From Paenibacillus camelliae (GTDB taxonomy: Bacteria > Bacillota > Bacilli > Paenibacillales > Paenibacillaceae), in NCBI RefSeq assembly GCF_023715345.1, contig NZ_JAMBNY010000016.1:1-64000 (forward strand): a stretch of 64,000 nucleotides of DNA, in the 5' to 3' direction. Both the position numbers and the translations under genes were made by a program. Below the pieces are notes generated by a model, which had not been told where the DNA came from, did not search any database, and saw nothing but the letters and a program-made list of their open reading frames with translations. Below are positions 45,277 to 53,507 of this stretch, piece after piece (position 1 is the first letter of the stretch; the number at the start of each line of letters is the position of its first letter).

Positions 45277-45795
45277 TTATACCAGCTCTTTAACAGCTGC
45301 GATCGCAGCGTCATAATTAGGATGGTTAGACATTTCTGACAAGTACTCAACGTATTTTATTTCGTTGTTTTCATCTAGGATGAAAATAGAGCGCATATCC
45401 AGTGCAAATTCCTTTATGTATACGCCGTAGGAAAGGCCGAAGTTGTTGTCCTTATAATCAGACAGCATCACGACGCGATCTACACCGGCTGCACCGCACC
45501 AGCGAGCTTGAGCGAAAGGTGTGTCGACGCTAACTGTTAGTACGACGACATTGTCTCCTAGGCTGGATGCAGCTTCATTGAATTTACGGGTTTGAGCTTC
45601 ACATACACCCGTGTCAATGGAAGGGATAACACTAATAAGCTTAACTTTACCTGCATAATCCTGTAACGATACATATTCACCCAATGATTTGCATAGGGTG
45701 AAGTCCGGAGCTTTATCTCCTACGTTTAATTCTGGACCAACTAATGTAATCGGATTGCCCTTTAAAGTAGCAACACCAGTGCGTTCTTGAGTCAT
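45277..45795 (-). CDS. tpx: Thiol peroxidase (Tpx)
   Basis: A 172-residue atypical 2-Cys peroxiredoxin reducing peroxides with thioredoxin. The peroxidatic C65 lies in PSIDTGVCEAQTRKFN with T62, and the resolving cysteine C100 lies in ARWCGAAG. The ribosome site AAGGAGG precedes the ATG by 10 bases. A strong promoter lies upstream (45833-45861). It is single and divergent from the rhomboid gene. Confidence 0.96.
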   Translation of the reverse strand: MTQERTGVATLKGNPITLVGPELNVGDKAPDFTLCKSLGEYVSLQDYAGKVKLISVIPSIDTGVCEAQTRKFNEAASSLGDNVVVLTVSVDTPFAQARWCGAAGVDRVVMLSDYKDNNFGLSYGVYIKEFALDMRSIFILDENNEIKYVEYLSEMSNHPNYDAAIAAVKELV

Positions 45796-45832
45796 GAAAA
45801 AAACCTCCTTAAATAAGATGCATTACGTACAT

Positions 45833-45861
45833 ATTATAACGTTACGATTTAGGGATGTCCA
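45833..45861 (-). promoter_or_regulatory. Promoter of tpx
   Basis: On the minus strand TGGACA (45861-45856) and TATAAT (45838-45833) are 17 bases apart. Confidence 0.75.
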
Positions 45862-45882
45862 ATCACAAGAGGAGGTAATGCT

Positions 45883-46515
45883 ATGATTTTCATACGTTAC
45901 GAAAGCTTTAAAGGGTATTTACGGAGTTATCCGATTACGGCTGCCATTGCATTTTTATGCATTGTTTGTTTTATAATTACGTTAATTCCTGCTTGGGGAA
46001 ATAAAGCTTACAGCTTTGGGATGTTCGTAGCTATCACTGGCATTGATCCAATGGGACTAACAGAGCCGTGGCGCTACGTCACATCTGTGTTCCTGCATGC
46101 GGATTTCGGTCACTTATTTAAAAATATGATGATGCTGATTATATTTGCTCCACCTCTCGAGTTTGTGATGAAAAGTCGGCGTTATGTATGGTTCTACTTG
46201 CTGTGCGGAATTGGGGGAAATGCTCTCTCAGCCGTAATGAGTAATATACAAGGAGATGGCTATCATCTATCTCTGGGCGCTTCAGGAGCTATTTTCGGAG
46301 TGTTTGGTGCATATTTCTTCCTTGCAATGTTTCGTAAGCAGCTATTAGATACAGCATCGATTAGAACGATCTATATTATTTTAGTAATAAGCTTAATTAC
46401 AACCTTCGTCACACCGATGATTGATGTATGGGGTCATATTGGCGGATTTATTACCGGCTTTATGCTGTACCGTTTTTTTGATCAGCTGCAAATGAACAAG
46501 CTAAAAAATAGATAA
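45883..46515 (+). CDS. Rhomboid family intramembrane protease
   Basis: A 210-residue membrane protein with about six spans. The catalytic serine is S134 in GASGAIFG and the histidine is H185 in WGHIGGFITG, both within membrane segments; HADFGHLFKNM is the conserved loop before the second span. It would cleave membrane proteins inside the bilayer. ATG after AGAGGAGG. It is followed 28 bases later by the LysR gene. Confidence 0.93.
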   Translation: MIFIRYESFKGYLRSYPITAAIAFLCIVCFIITLIPAWGNKAYSFGMFVAITGIDPMGLTEPWRYVTSVFLHADFGHLFKNMMMLIIFAPPLEFVMKSRRYVWFYLLCGIGGNALSAVMSNIQGDGYHLSLGASGAIFGVFGAYFFLAMFRKQLLDTASIRTIYIILVISLITTFVTPMIDVWGHIGGFITGFMLYRFFDQLQMNKLKNR

Positions 46516-46543
46516 ATAGTAGGAGTAGGAGAGAATTGATGAT

Positions 46544-47443
46544 ATGGAACTGCGACAGCTTTATTATTTTGTAAAGGTGGCGAAGAAAGAGCATGTTACG
46601 CAAGCTGCTGAAGAGCTTCATGTCGCGCAATCAGCGGTAAGTAGGCAGATACATCAGCTGGAAGAGGAGCTAGGAGTAAAGCTTTTCGTGCAAAAGGGAA
46701 GAAACCTGCAGTTAACACCAGTTGGTCAGCTATTTCTACGCAGAGCCGATGAAATATTAAAGGATCTTGAGCGTGCAGTGCAGGAAATTCATGAATTTCT
46801 TGACCCGGAAAAAGGCGAGATCCGCCTAGGGTTTCCGCATAGTCTCGGAATATCACTCGTTCCTCAGGTTGTGGCTGCCTTCCGTAGTCATAATCCTGAT
46901 GTTCGCTTTAGGTTTAAACAAGGGATGTACCCTTCATTAATTCGTGACCTGGTTAAAGGAGAAATTGATCTTGCATTTATTTCACCAGTGCCGAACGATA
47001 TCGAGCAAGTAACAGGTAAGGTACTTATTACAGAGGAGTTATTTGCAATTCTTCCTAGTAATCATCCGTTGGCCCGCAGGGAACAGGTTCGACTAGAGGA
47101 GCTGAAGACTGATCCGTTCATTATGTTTAGTGAAGGGTACTCTCTGCGTTCGCTTGTTATTAACGCTTGTGAGCAGGCTGGGTTTAAACCGAATATTGCA
47201 TTCGAGGGGGAAGAGACCGAGACGATTCGGGGGCTTGTAGCGGCTGGAATGGGGGTAAGCTTGCTTCCTAAGCTTGCTGTTGAATATATATCGCCGCTTC
47301 CTATCTCGATTGTTAAGGTTGTTGATCCTGTCGTTACAAGAAATATCGGGCTCATCCATCGAACGAATGAAAAGCTGCCGCTAGTAGCAAAGGTATTTTA
47401 CAATTTTTTATTAGATTACTTTGCAAAGTATACAAAGCAATAA
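46544..47443 (+). CDS. LysR-family regulator, GltC-like
   Basis: A 299-residue LysR-type regulator. The N-terminal winged helix (MELRQLYYFVKVA, then HVAQSAVSRQIHQLEEELGV) is followed by a periplasmic-binding-fold effector domain. The sequence tracks that of B. subtilis GltC closely in my memory, the activator of glutamate synthase genes; no gltAB genes are adjacent, but amtB lies 1.5 kb downstream. The regulon is therefore a guess. ATG after GGAGAG. Confidence 0.9.
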   Translation: MELRQLYYFVKVAKKEHVTQAAEELHVAQSAVSRQIHQLEEELGVKLFVQKGRNLQLTPVGQLFLRRADEILKDLERAVQEIHEFLDPEKGEIRLGFPHSLGISLVPQVVAAFRSHNPDVRFRFKQGMYPSLIRDLVKGEIDLAFISPVPNDIEQVTGKVLITEELFAILPSNHPLARREQVRLEELKTDPFIMFSEGYSLRSLVINACEQAGFKPNIAFEGEETETIRGLVAAGMGVSLLPKLAVEYISPLPISIVKVVDPVVTRNIGLIHRTNEKLPLVAKVFYNFLLDYFAKYTKQ

Positions 47444-47444
47444 T

Positions 47445-47488
47445 AAAGGCGAGTGTGAACATCTATGTTGATGTTCACACTCGCCTTT
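47445..47488. terminator. Terminator between convergent genes
   Basis: A 19-bp perfect stem (47445-47463 with 47470-47488) starting AAAGGCGAGTG. T-rich on both outer flanks. Confidence 0.85.
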
Positions 47489-47491
47489 TCA

Positions 47492-48160
47492 TTATTCACG
47501 ATTTTGTGTAAGGATTAATACGAATCGAATAAGCTCGATTAAAGACAACAGTGCAGCAGCTACATAAGTCAACGCTGCGGAGTTAAGCACTTTTGCAACA
47601 CCGCGCTCTTCATCACTGCGGATAAAGCCTTCAGCTACCATTAAATCTCTTGCTCGATTACTTGCATTGAACTCAACTGGCAGTGTAATGAGCTGGAATA
47701 GAACGGTGATAGCGAAGAAGATAACACCGATTTGTGCAAGACCAAACATATTAAATAAGAAACCGGCAAGTAGAAGAAACGGTGCAATCCCCGATGCAAA
47801 ATTTACAATTGGGAAAATTTTATGACGAGCTACTAGGAATGGATAGGATTCCTTGTGCTGAATCGCATGCCCGATTTCATGACATGCAACCGATATCGCG
47901 CTAATTGAACGCTCATAATATACAGGCTCTGATAAGCGTACAACACGATTGATTGGATCGTAGTGGTCAGTAAGAGCGCCTGCTACTGGTTCGATCGGGA
48001 TATGCTGTAGACCATTGTTGTCCAGCATTCTTCTTGCAGCTTGATATCCCGTTAAGCCGCTTGATGCCTCTACGTCGGACCATTTCTTAAATGTTCCTTT
48101 AACTTTGAACTGTGCCCAAATTGTCAATCCGAAAGCCAAAATTAACAATATGTAGATCAT
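47492..48160 (-). CDS. Zinc metallopeptidase, YugP type (membrane)
   Basis: A 222-residue membrane protein. The HEIGH zinc motif (H94, E95, H98) lies in ACHEIGHAIQHK between an N-terminal span (about 2-18) and two or three C-terminal spans (about 115-170 and 200-218). ATG 48160 follows GGAGG; an upstream in-frame start (48211) lacks a site. Substrate unknown. It has a MerR regulator just upstream on the same strand. Confidence 0.9.
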   Translation of the reverse strand: MIYILLILAFGLTIWAQFKVKGTFKKWSDVEASSGLTGYQAARRMLDNNGLQHIPIEPVAGALTDHYDPINRVVRLSEPVYYERSISAISVACHEIGHAIQHKESYPFLVARHKIFPIVNFASGIAPFLLLAGFLFNMFGLAQIGVIFFAITVLFQLITLPVEFNASNRARDLMVAEGFIRSDEERGVAKVLNSAALTYVAAALLSLIELIRFVLILTQNRE

Positions 48161-48235
48161 ATTTACATTCCTCCATAAGATGTTAATAGACGCAGTCGAG
48201 AAATCGTACAAGGATCATGTAAGTGGGAACGTTAA

Positions 48236-48676
48236 CTATATAATTGACCCTTTGTTAATGAGGATCATTAATGCCTCCATACAAGCGGCTGTTTGTGGGA
48301 GAAGACGGGAATAAAGATGCTTCGCTTGCTTCGGCTTTAGCTGATCCAATACAGGTTCTAGCTCCTTCACTTCACGTTGCAAGGCATGCAACTGTTTCTC
48401 CAGCTCAGAAAGCTTTTGCTTGATCTCTTTCTTCGGAGAGATATGATCCCATTGCTCCAAAATGTTCTTAATCTCGTCTAACGTATATTTGTCTTTTTTT
48501 AATGATTCAATACGTTCTAATCGCTCTAAGGTTTCAACATTATATAGACGATAATTAACTTTTGACCGTTTTGCAGGCATGATCAGTCCAATCGAGGTAT
48601 AATAATCAATCGTCCGTGAGCTTATATTCGCGCGTTCGGCCAATTCTCCGATGCGTAGAAGCGTTGCCTCTGTCAA
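48236..48676 (-). CDS. MerR-family transcriptional regulator
   Basis: A 146-residue MerR-type activator. The winged helix covers residues 8-75 (RIGELAERANISSRTIDYYTSIGLI) and a coiled-coil dimer helix follows (about 80-118). There are no metal-ligand cysteines; the single cysteine is in the TAACMEAL segment. It starts at TTG, with AAAGGACGG about 12 bases upstream. The co-directional yugP-like gene may be a target; this is positional inference. Confidence 0.9.
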   Translation of the reverse strand: MTEATLLRIGELAERANISSRTIDYYTSIGLIMPAKRSKVNYRLYNVETLERLERIESLKKDKYTLDEIKNILEQWDHISPKKEIKQKLSELEKQLHALQREVKELEPVLDQLKPKQAKHLYSRLLPQTAACMEALMILINKGSII

Positions 48677-48947
48677 TATTGTTCACCGTCCTTTCTAACG
48701 TATCTTTATTATTTTAATAGGAAAGAGTGTTGCTCGTCAAATATGTATATAGGTATTTCAGCGCCTTGTTACTAGCCAATTGAACTATATGTCAGCTTAG
48801 TGAAAGCTATCAATTGAATAGGAAGATATGCATTGGAATGCAAATTAAAATACAAATAATCAATTCAATACCGTCGCCATCACGGATATAATGACATTAA
48901 ATCTTTCTTTTGATGTCAGTATACCTTACAAAATTGGAGTGGTGATT

Positions 48948-50300
48948 ATGGTTAAGAAAACATTACTAGCTTTGGGTCTGCTTTCAATGGTTTTTCCTTT
49001 TGCAGCTTATGCGTCAGAGGCAGAACTGGCGAAGCTAACGATGGGTCTCGATTCATTATGGGTTATGCTCGCATTTATTCTAGTTCTACTTATGCAAGGC
49101 GGCTTCATCTTATTAGAGGCTGGTTCAACACGTATGAAAAATGCAGGTCACGTAGCTGGTAAAACTTTACTGACGGTTGGATTAGCAGCGTTAGTATATT
49201 GGGCAATTGGCTATGGCATTGCATTTGGTACAAGTGATCTAAATGCATTTATAGGATGGGGAGAGTTTTTCTTTAACCCGGCTAAGGCAGCTTTAGAAGG
49301 GGAGAGCTTCCCAGCTGCAGTATTTTTCTTATTTCAATTAGCGTTTGCAGCAATCTCATTATCCATTGCTTGGGGAGGTTTTGCTGAAAGAGCTAAGCTC
49401 GGCTCTTATATCGTATTTACATTGTTTTATGTTTCCTTTATTTACCCGATCGTTGCACATTGGATTTGGGGTGGCGGCTGGTTAGCTGATCATGGTGCGC
49501 AAGATTTTGCAGGCTCTACCGTTGTACATTTATCAGGTGCAGTAGCAGCGCTCGTTGCTACGATCCTTCTTAAGCCTCGTATCGGTAAATTTAACAAAGA
49601 TGGATCACCTAATGAAATTTTAGGACATAACCAAGTATATACTGCTTTATCCGTGCTACTGCTATGGGTTGGTTGGTTTGGATTTAACGCAGGCTCGACG
49701 GTTGCGATTGATGATGGATTTTTTGCTTACGTAGGCTTTACTACGATGCTTGCGGCTGGTGCTGGTGGGGTTGCTGCAATGCTTATCTCTTGGATTGTTG
49801 GAGGTAAAGCAGATATTACGACAATGTTGAATGGTGTGCTTGCTGGTTTGGTAGCTATTACAGCTTCCTGTGCATTTGTTGATCCGTGGGCTGCAGTCGT
49901 TATCGGTCTAATTGCTGGCGTGCTAGTGTTTTACAGTGTGAAGCTGTTCGAGAAGCTTAAAATTGACGATCCAATTTACGCGCTTTCCGTTCATGGTATG
50001 GCAGGGATTTGGGGTACGCTTGCTAACGGTATTTTCGCAACACAAGAGCTTGCAGAAAAAGTTGGAGTTGGTCAAGGCGGCTTAATCGACACAGGAAGCT
50101 TCAAACAACTGTGGGTACAAATCGAGTCAGTCGTATTTGCAGGAGTATTTGTTGCCGTTGCATCCTTTATCGTACTAGGTGTAATGAAGGCGATTATGGG
50201 CTTCCGTGTTACTGAAGAGCAAGAAATTATCGGGCTTGACCTATCAGAGCATGGTGTCTATGGATACCCTGAACAAATGAGTAAGACTGAAAAAGTATAG
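48948..50300 (+). CDS. amtB: Ammonium transporter (Amt family)
   Basis: A 450-residue transporter with a signal-like first hydrophobic segment (residues 1-20, ASEAE after it) and eleven spans. Conserved parts include LLEAGSTRMKNAGH, the GSTVVHLSGA block with the first pore histidine, and the second pore histidine in ALSVHGMAGIWG. ATG 48948 follows GGAGTGG. No glnK/glnB gene adjoins, which is unusual for amtB; a DUF294 nucleotidyltransferase follows instead. TATAAT at 48887-48892 with TTCAAT at 48864-48869 is a possible promoter. Confidence 0.95.
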   Translation: MVKKTLLALGLLSMVFPFAAYASEAELAKLTMGLDSLWVMLAFILVLLMQGGFILLEAGSTRMKNAGHVAGKTLLTVGLAALVYWAIGYGIAFGTSDLNAFIGWGEFFFNPAKAALEGESFPAAVFFLFQLAFAAISLSIAWGGFAERAKLGSYIVFTLFYVSFIYPIVAHWIWGGGWLADHGAQDFAGSTVVHLSGAVAALVATILLKPRIGKFNKDGSPNEILGHNQVYTALSVLLLWVGWFGFNAGSTVAIDDGFFAYVGFTTMLAAGAGGVAAMLISWIVGGKADITTMLNGVLAGLVAITASCAFVDPWAAVVIGLIAGVLVFYSVKLFEKLKIDDPIYALSVHGMAGIWGTLANGIFATQELAEKVGVGQGGLIDTGSFKQLWVQIESVVFAGVFVAVASFIVLGVMKAIMGFRVTEEQEIIGLDLSEHGVYGYPEQMSKTEKV

Positions 50301-50351
50301 GCTGTCGGTGGTCATCTCTGCCTCTAATTATGTTTAGCTTATGTTATTGTA

Positions 50352-51482
50352 TTGCGGTTAGTAGAGAGATATAGGTTGTTCATTAAAATATGCTGGGAGT
50401 CGATCGCGTTGGATGCTGGTTACTATGCAGAGCTTAAAGATAATATTATACAGGCTGATCAGCTCCTTCAGCTGCGGCGCATAAGAGATCGATTCCAGCA
50501 CGCAATACAGCCAGCGGAGCAAACATGGAGTGAGAGCAGCAGCGTTGCACAATATAACGCTTGTATTAATGAACTTCACGACGCGCTGATCTCTAGAACC
50601 ATTAAGATTGCAGAACGCAGCATGACAGGAGAAGGACTCGGTCCTCCTCCTGTCTCTTATTGCTACTTATTGCTTGGCAGTGCTGGGCGAAGTGAGCAAA
50701 CGCTCGCAAGTGATCAAGACAGTGCACTCATCTATGCAGATCATGAATCAGCTGATGAAGTGAAGATGTATTTTTTAGCTTTCGCTCAAAAAATCGTAAC
50801 GATGCTGACTGAGCTTGGTTATCCACCTTGTGAAGGTAAGGTCCAAAGTGATCAACGTTTATGGTGCCAATCAGAGACAGAATGGATCGACCAGCTTAAT
50901 CATTGGTTTACTGATGCCAGCTGGGAATCAGTGCGCTATTTATTGATCGTAGCAGATGGCCGTTGTATTGCTGGAAGTAGCTTGCTGCAAGAACGTGTTA
51001 GAGCGAGCTATGAACAAGGGATTATTCAGCATCCTCCTATACTTGAGCGTATGATCGATAATACACTACATCATAAAGTGCTTCTAGGGATGCTAGGACA
51101 ATTTATTACCGATCGATACGGAGAGGCAGCCGGCAGCATTGATGTAAAGTATGGCGCCTATATTCCAATGGTAAATTCAATCCGGTGGTTAGCATTGAGA
51201 GCAAACATACGAGAAACGTCAACGCTATCCAGATTGGAGCAATTGTATCAGCAAGGCATTATAACAGAGAATGATTACGTCTCGTATCGTGATGCTTTTC
51301 TGCAAATACTCGCACTTAGGCTAATGGCGGGCTTTCACACCGAGAATAATCAATATAAAGGGAATAGCAAGCTATATCTGAGCAAAATAGATAAAAGAGA
51401 AAAAAGAAAACTGAAGCATAATTTAAAGCTGGGGAAGAAGATGCAGAGGCTCGTATTGATGAAATTTGCAGCATATAAGTAG
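50352..51482 (+). CDS. DUF294 nucleotidyltransferase-like protein (GlnD-related)
   Basis: A protein of up to 376 residues with the DUF294 N-terminal nucleotidyltransferase domain (GSAGRSEQTLASDQDSALIY, a GlnD-like GSxGR..D.D motif, about 110-135) and the DUF294_C substrate-binding domain (about 215-350). The usual CBS domains of this family are missing. The start is uncertain: TTG 50352, 50376 and 50409 are in frame, and only the last has a fair GGGAG site. It follows amtB and precedes an exonuclease gene by 13 bases. Confidence 0.8.
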   Translation: MRLVERYRLFIKICWESIALDAGYYAELKDNIIQADQLLQLRRIRDRFQHAIQPAEQTWSESSSVAQYNACINELHDALISRTIKIAERSMTGEGLGPPPVSYCYLLLGSAGRSEQTLASDQDSALIYADHESADEVKMYFLAFAQKIVTMLTELGYPPCEGKVQSDQRLWCQSETEWIDQLNHWFTDASWESVRYLLIVADGRCIAGSSLLQERVRASYEQGIIQHPPILERMIDNTLHHKVLLGMLGQFITDRYGEAAGSIDVKYGAYIPMVNSIRWLALRANIRETSTLSRLEQLYQQGIITENDYVSYRDAFLQILALRLMAGFHTENNQYKGNSKLYLSKIDKREKRKLKHNLKLGKKMQRLVLMKFAAYK

Positions 51483-51495
51483 GATGGTGCTATAG

Positions 51496-52236
51496 ATGAA
51501 GGAACCAAGCGGGATAGGGAAAATGTGGAATTTGTATAAGCTAGGTGGAATTACACCCGCCATTGCTTCCGTTCTAGGCGCTAACCATGCTCAGCAGATG
51601 GCACAAATAAGAAGCTTGAACCGTTTGCAGCAGAAGACAAACGCTTGGGATAAAAAGCTGACTGAGCTTGACATCGTTGTTTTTGATTTAGAAACGACAG
51701 GCTTTAGTGTAACGAATGGCGATGCCATCATATCGTTCGGTGCAGTTGCAGTGAGAGATGGTTGTATTAGGGAAGAGGAGAGCTTTTATTCATTAGTGAA
51801 CCCTAAACGATCCATTCCTTCAACGATAACGGAGCTGACAGGGATAACGAACGAAATGGCTCAACAGGCAGAGGAGCTGATAGATGTACTCAGCGCATTT
51901 ATGCAGTTTGTTGGCAAACGGGTGCTTGTTGCTCATGCATCAGGTCATGATAAAAAATTCCTTAATCAAGCGCTGTGGAAAACGTCAAAAACAAGCCTCA
52001 ATCACCGCGTAATTGATACGATGATGCTTGCTAAATGGTTAGAGCCGTCTTTGCCCCAATATGATCTGGATTCCTTACTACAAAGGCACCAAATTCCTAT
52101 TCACAATCGTCATCATGCGTACTCCGATGCTTGGATGACTGCCCATCTGTGGCTAAACTATATCCAAGCAATTAAAGAGAAGAAACCAAACATCAATACG
52201 CTAGGAGATTTGTATGCATATTTAAGCCAGCATTAG
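51496..52236 (+). CDS. DnaQ-like 3'-5' exonuclease (DEDDh)
   Basis: A 246-residue exonuclease. ExoI is VFDLETTGF (D64, E66), ExoII lies in HASGHDKKFLNQ and ExoIII in HHAYSDAWMT, giving the DEDDh set. The first 50 residues are outside the domain. It shares its operon with the DUF294 gene, a pairing I recall from other bacteria where the exonuclease and DUF294 genes travel together. Its last 15 bases overlap the convergent JAMM gene. Confidence 0.9.
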   Translation: MKEPSGIGKMWNLYKLGGITPAIASVLGANHAQQMAQIRSLNRLQQKTNAWDKKLTELDIVVFDLETTGFSVTNGDAIISFGAVAVRDGCIREEESFYSLVNPKRSIPSTITELTGITNEMAQQAEELIDVLSAFMQFVGKRVLVAHASGHDKKFLNQALWKTSKTSLNHRVIDTMMLAKWLEPSLPQYDLDSLLQRHQIPIHNRHHAYSDAWMTAHLWLNYIQAIKEKKPNINTLGDLYAYLSQH

Positions 52237-52659
52237 TGGACAGTCCCAGAATCGATTTGCCGCATGATCAAAGCGGTAGAATTGAAGCTGTGGTCTGTCT
52301 ATTTGTTTTAAACTAACAATCGCATAAATTAATTGGTGATCGATAAAGCCTTCGATATCTGCTTGAGATGGACTAGCTTCTTCCGCTGGATGGGAATGGA
52401 AGATGCCAACGACATGGTGACCGGACTGTATCGCCGAAAAATAATGATGCACCCACTGCTCAGCATCGAACAGAAAGGCCTGTTCAGCGGCTTCGTGACG
52501 ATTGACAATCGGCTGGAAATCTATAATCGTGTCGCTATCAGTCGCAGCGAGCAGCAAGCCGCAGGCCTCGTATGGTAGCTGCTGTGCACAATAGTCAATG
52601 ATTCGCTTTGTACAGCTTTTCGTAATGGATGAAACTCTGTTATTGCTCGTACTGATGAT
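52222..52659 (-). CDS. JAMM/MPN+ metallopeptidase-like protein with a non-standard start
   Basis: A Mov34/MPN-domain protein of about 145 residues. The JAMM zinc motif HSHP-x6-SQAD lies in FHSHPAEEASPSQADIEGF. The conserved N-terminus YEACGLLLA is upstream of the first ordinary start codon (TTG 52557), so the real start must be earlier, yet the open frame back to the TGA near 52681 has no ATG, GTG or TTG. An ATC at 52659 lies 6 bases after a GGAG core and is the best candidate. The gene could also be a damaged copy. No ubiquitin-like or ThiS partner is near. Confidence 0.6.
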   Translation of the reverse strand: MISTSNNRVSSITKSCTKRIIDYCAQQLPYEACGLLLAATDSDTIIDFQPIVNRHEAAEQAFLFDAEQWVHHYFSAIQSGHHVVGIFHSHPAEEASPSQADIEGFIDHQLIYAIVSLKQIDRPQLQFYRFDHAANRFWDCPLMLA

Positions 52660-52749
52660 AGTCCTCTCCCTTCATATAGAACTGAATTGATGAACAGTAG
52701 AGGGGGCCTCTATTAGCCAAGTATAGCAAAATTAACGATTGCATACACT

Positions 52750-52806
52750 AATACTATACGGATTCGAAGCGAAGCTTGAAGCGCTTATCGCTTCCATGAT
52801 AGTATT
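52750..52806. promoter_or_regulatory. Imperfect hairpin or operator upstream of the TlpA-like gene
   Basis: AATACTAT (52750-52757) and ATAGTATT (52799-52806) are perfect inverted arms, with an inner GAAGCG (52766-52771) / CGCTTC (52789-52794) pair. It lies in the divergent promoter region and may be an operator or an RNA leader structure. Confidence 0.45.
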
Positions 52807-52838
52807 AACTATAGTATAGACAGAGGAAAGGGCAGACT

Positions 52839-53396
52839 ATGAAAAAGATTTCTTCTATTCTTGTTATTGCATTACTACTTGGCGGATTTGCAATTTACGA
52901 GTTTGTTCAATCAGGCAAGCAATCCTCAACTAGTGCACAATCGATAGCCATGCAGACGTTTAAGCCGAAGGCAGGGGAGCTTTCATTTGCTAATGAGCTG
53001 CCTAATCTTAATGATGTTCCAATTAGCTTTGGCGGAGAGCAAGAGGGCAAACTTCAGCTCATCAATTTCTGGGCTTCCTGGTGTGGTCCTTGTGAACTTG
53101 AGGCGCCGGATTTACAGAAGCTGCATCAGAAGTATGGGGATAAGCTTGCGATGTTCGGTGTGAATGCGACGGATACAGATAATGAAAGACAAGCGAGAAA
53201 ATTTGTAGACGATTTTGGCTTCACCTTCGAGGTACTGTTTGATCGCGATGGCGATATTACGAAGCTGTACCGCGTGAATACATTTCCTACAAGCTTCATC
53301 ATCGATGATGAGGGCGTAATAAAAGAAAGAATCAATGGAGTCATTACGCTTGAGCAGTGGGAAAAGATCATAGACTCACATCTAATAAATTTATAA
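52839..53396 (+). CDS. TlpA/ResA-like membrane-anchored thioredoxin
   Basis: A 185-residue thiol-disulphide protein. An N-terminal anchor (about 5-22) exposes a thioredoxin fold with W-C82-G-P-C85. The late cis-proline segment reads NTFPTSFIID. It resembles ResA (cytochrome c maturation) and StoA (spore cortex). No ccs/res genes are adjacent, so the exact job is open. ATG 52839 follows GAGGAAAGG. Confidence 0.9.
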   Translation: MKKISSILVIALLLGGFAIYEFVQSGKQSSTSAQSIAMQTFKPKAGELSFANELPNLNDVPISFGGEQEGKLQLINFWASWCGPCELEAPDLQKLHQKYGDKLAMFGVNATDTDNERQARKFVDDFGFTFEVLFDRDGDITKLYRVNTFPTSFIIDDEGVIKERINGVITLEQWEKIIDSHLINL

Positions 53397-53405
53397 ATAT
53401 GTTTA

Positions 53406-53471
53406 AAGGCGTGTATCACGGAAGCTGTACGGACTCTATGGTCGGTAACAGCAATCTGTAATACACGCCTT
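53406..53471. terminator. Terminator between convergent genes
   Basis: AAGGCGTGTAT (53406-53416) pairs with ATACACGCCTT (53461-53471) around a long loop; TATTATTTT follows on the plus strand. Confidence 0.6.
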
Positions 53472-53507
53472 ATTATTTTGCAGAAAAGCAAGTATTGCTC
53501 GACAAAG

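Noticed and set aside
48721..48890. GlnR/TnrA box (TGTNA-N7-TNACA) upstream of amtB
   Set aside because: No acceptable match was found by eye; a motif scan would be decisive.
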